Below, piece after piece: positions 63,618-64,000 of a stretch of 64,000 nucleotides of DNA (its first letter is position 1; each line of letters opens with the position of its first letter). Made by a program: the position numbers and the translations under genes. The stretch is from Ruegeria sp. R14_0. GTDB taxonomy: Bacteria > Pseudomonadota > Alphaproteobacteria > Rhodobacterales > Rhodobacteraceae. The stretch is from contig NZ_JAGHRC010000009.1 of the NCBI RefSeq assembly GCF_017743975.1, forward strand, positions 1 through 64,000, given 5' to 3'. A model generated the notes under the pieces. It did no database searches, had not been told where the DNA came from, and was given only the letters and a program-made list of their open reading frames with translations.

Positions 63618-64000
63618 ATGCGTTACATCAAGTGGGGCTTTATTATCCTGTTCTGGGGCACGATTGCAGCGGTGTTAAACTACACCTTACCGCAGCATGA
63701 TGTGGTGCGGATCTCGGACACCTATGAAAAGCGGATCGACCCTGGTGAAAACAGTATCTTCTGGTCGGTTCACGATGTCGGCAGTGATGCGACGACGCCA
63801 AACCGCGATGTGTTCTTCATCCAAACGCGCAAGACCAATGGCAAAGTCATGGTCTATCGCAACGAAGACACAGGCTGGGGCTGGCCACCCTATTTCAAGC
63901 TGAACTCCTCGAACCTGCAGGCCGAAGCAGCGGATTTGAAATCAACGACCGAAGCGCCTCGTTGGGTGGTTGTGCGCCACTATGGCTGGCGCAGCGAGTT
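63618..64000 (+). CDS. DUF1523 family protein (partial, runs off the right edge)
   Basis: The first 127 residues of a DUF1523-type protein. It has an N-terminal membrane anchor (MRYIKWGFIILFWGTIAAV) and the family blocks HDVVRISDTYEKR, NRDVFFIQT, KVMVYRNEDTGWGWPPYFKL and NLQAEAADLKS. Most of the protein would face the periplasm. Its function is unknown. The gene follows the small membrane-protein gene by 11 bases and continues the same gene run. Confidence 0.85.
   Translation, partial: MRYIKWGFIILFWGTIAAVLNYTLPQHDVVRISDTYEKRIDPGENSIFWSVHDVGSDATTPNRDVFFIQTRKTNGKVMVYRNEDTGWGWPPYFKLNSSNLQAEAADLKSTTEAPRWVVVRHYGWRSE

Noticed and set aside
1..64000. CRISPR arrays, tRNA or rRNA genes, insertion sequences and prophage genes
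   Set aside because: I looked for regularly spaced repeats, cloverleaf-type stretches ending in CCA, transposase motifs and phage structural genes, and saw none that could be supported.

Overview
The window looks like chromosomal DNA of a marine alphaproteobacterium of the Roseobacter group (Rhodobacteraceae). Pointers are the overall G+C-rich coding style, a Core-2-type glycosyltransferase with a DUF5928-like tail, a DUF1523-type protein, the lysine dehydrogenase/ALDH7 pair, leuC-hdeD-like-leuD gene order, and a glnK-amtB operon. This placement rests on recognised protein families, not on a database search. I see no rRNA, tRNA, prophage, insertion sequence or CRISPR array.

Layout. 1-2.4 kb: the start of a YjbH-like secreted protein, an exopolysaccharide sugar transferase and a DUF900-type hydrolase. 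2.6-9.7 kb: a dipeptide/oligopeptide ABC transporter with two substrate-binding proteins, two permeases and one double-ATPase protein. 9.8-17.9 kb: the most unusual region. It holds a SAM/adenylate-cyclase/AAA/TPR protein, a membrane protein that reads like a pentameric ligand-gated ion channel with an extra N-terminal anchor, and, convergent to them, a 1212-residue fusion of cyclic-nucleotide-binding-like, phytochelatin-synthase-like (two copies, the second dead), glutaredoxin-like, flavoprotein (PPC/cysteine decarboxylase fold), ankyrin and gamma-glutamylcyclotransferase modules. 18.3-20.9 kb: lysine catabolism. 20.9-23.5 kb: divergent glycosyltransferase and sulfotransferase. 23.6-35.1 kb: mostly core metabolism (NUDIX, ilvD, XRE-cupin regulator with two operator palindromes, sseA, aminotransferase, racemase, amtB, glnK, PBP1A, leuB). 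35.3-44.4 kb: endonuclease/phosphatase-like and membrane proteins, leuD, HdeD-like protein, leuC, MscS channel, rsfS, rlmH, a flavodoxin-like protein, a frameshifted secreted-protein gene and a DUF599 protein. 44.4-50.7 kb: glcDEF, a tandem pair of trypsin-like proteases and Hsp20. 50.8-56.1 kb: serine hydrolase, a phytase-like esterase with a PHO-box-like upstream site, and gabD.

56.4 kb to the right edge: a same-strand run of at least ten mostly uncharacterised genes. Large soluble proteins (a coiled-coil protein, an AAA+ ATPase and two unknown proteins) alternate with small membrane, lipoprotein or secreted proteins, and a DUF1523 protein runs off the edge. This looks like an undescribed ATP-driven envelope-associated machine.

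The two best candidates for a new system are the 9.8-17.9 kb signalling/glutathione-chemistry locus and the 56.4-64 kb AAA cluster. In the first, a plausible reading is that a ligand-gated membrane protein and a cyclase feed a signal to a fused enzyme acting on gamma-glutamyl or cysteine-containing substrates. The link between the three genes is inferred from adjacency and domain logic only.
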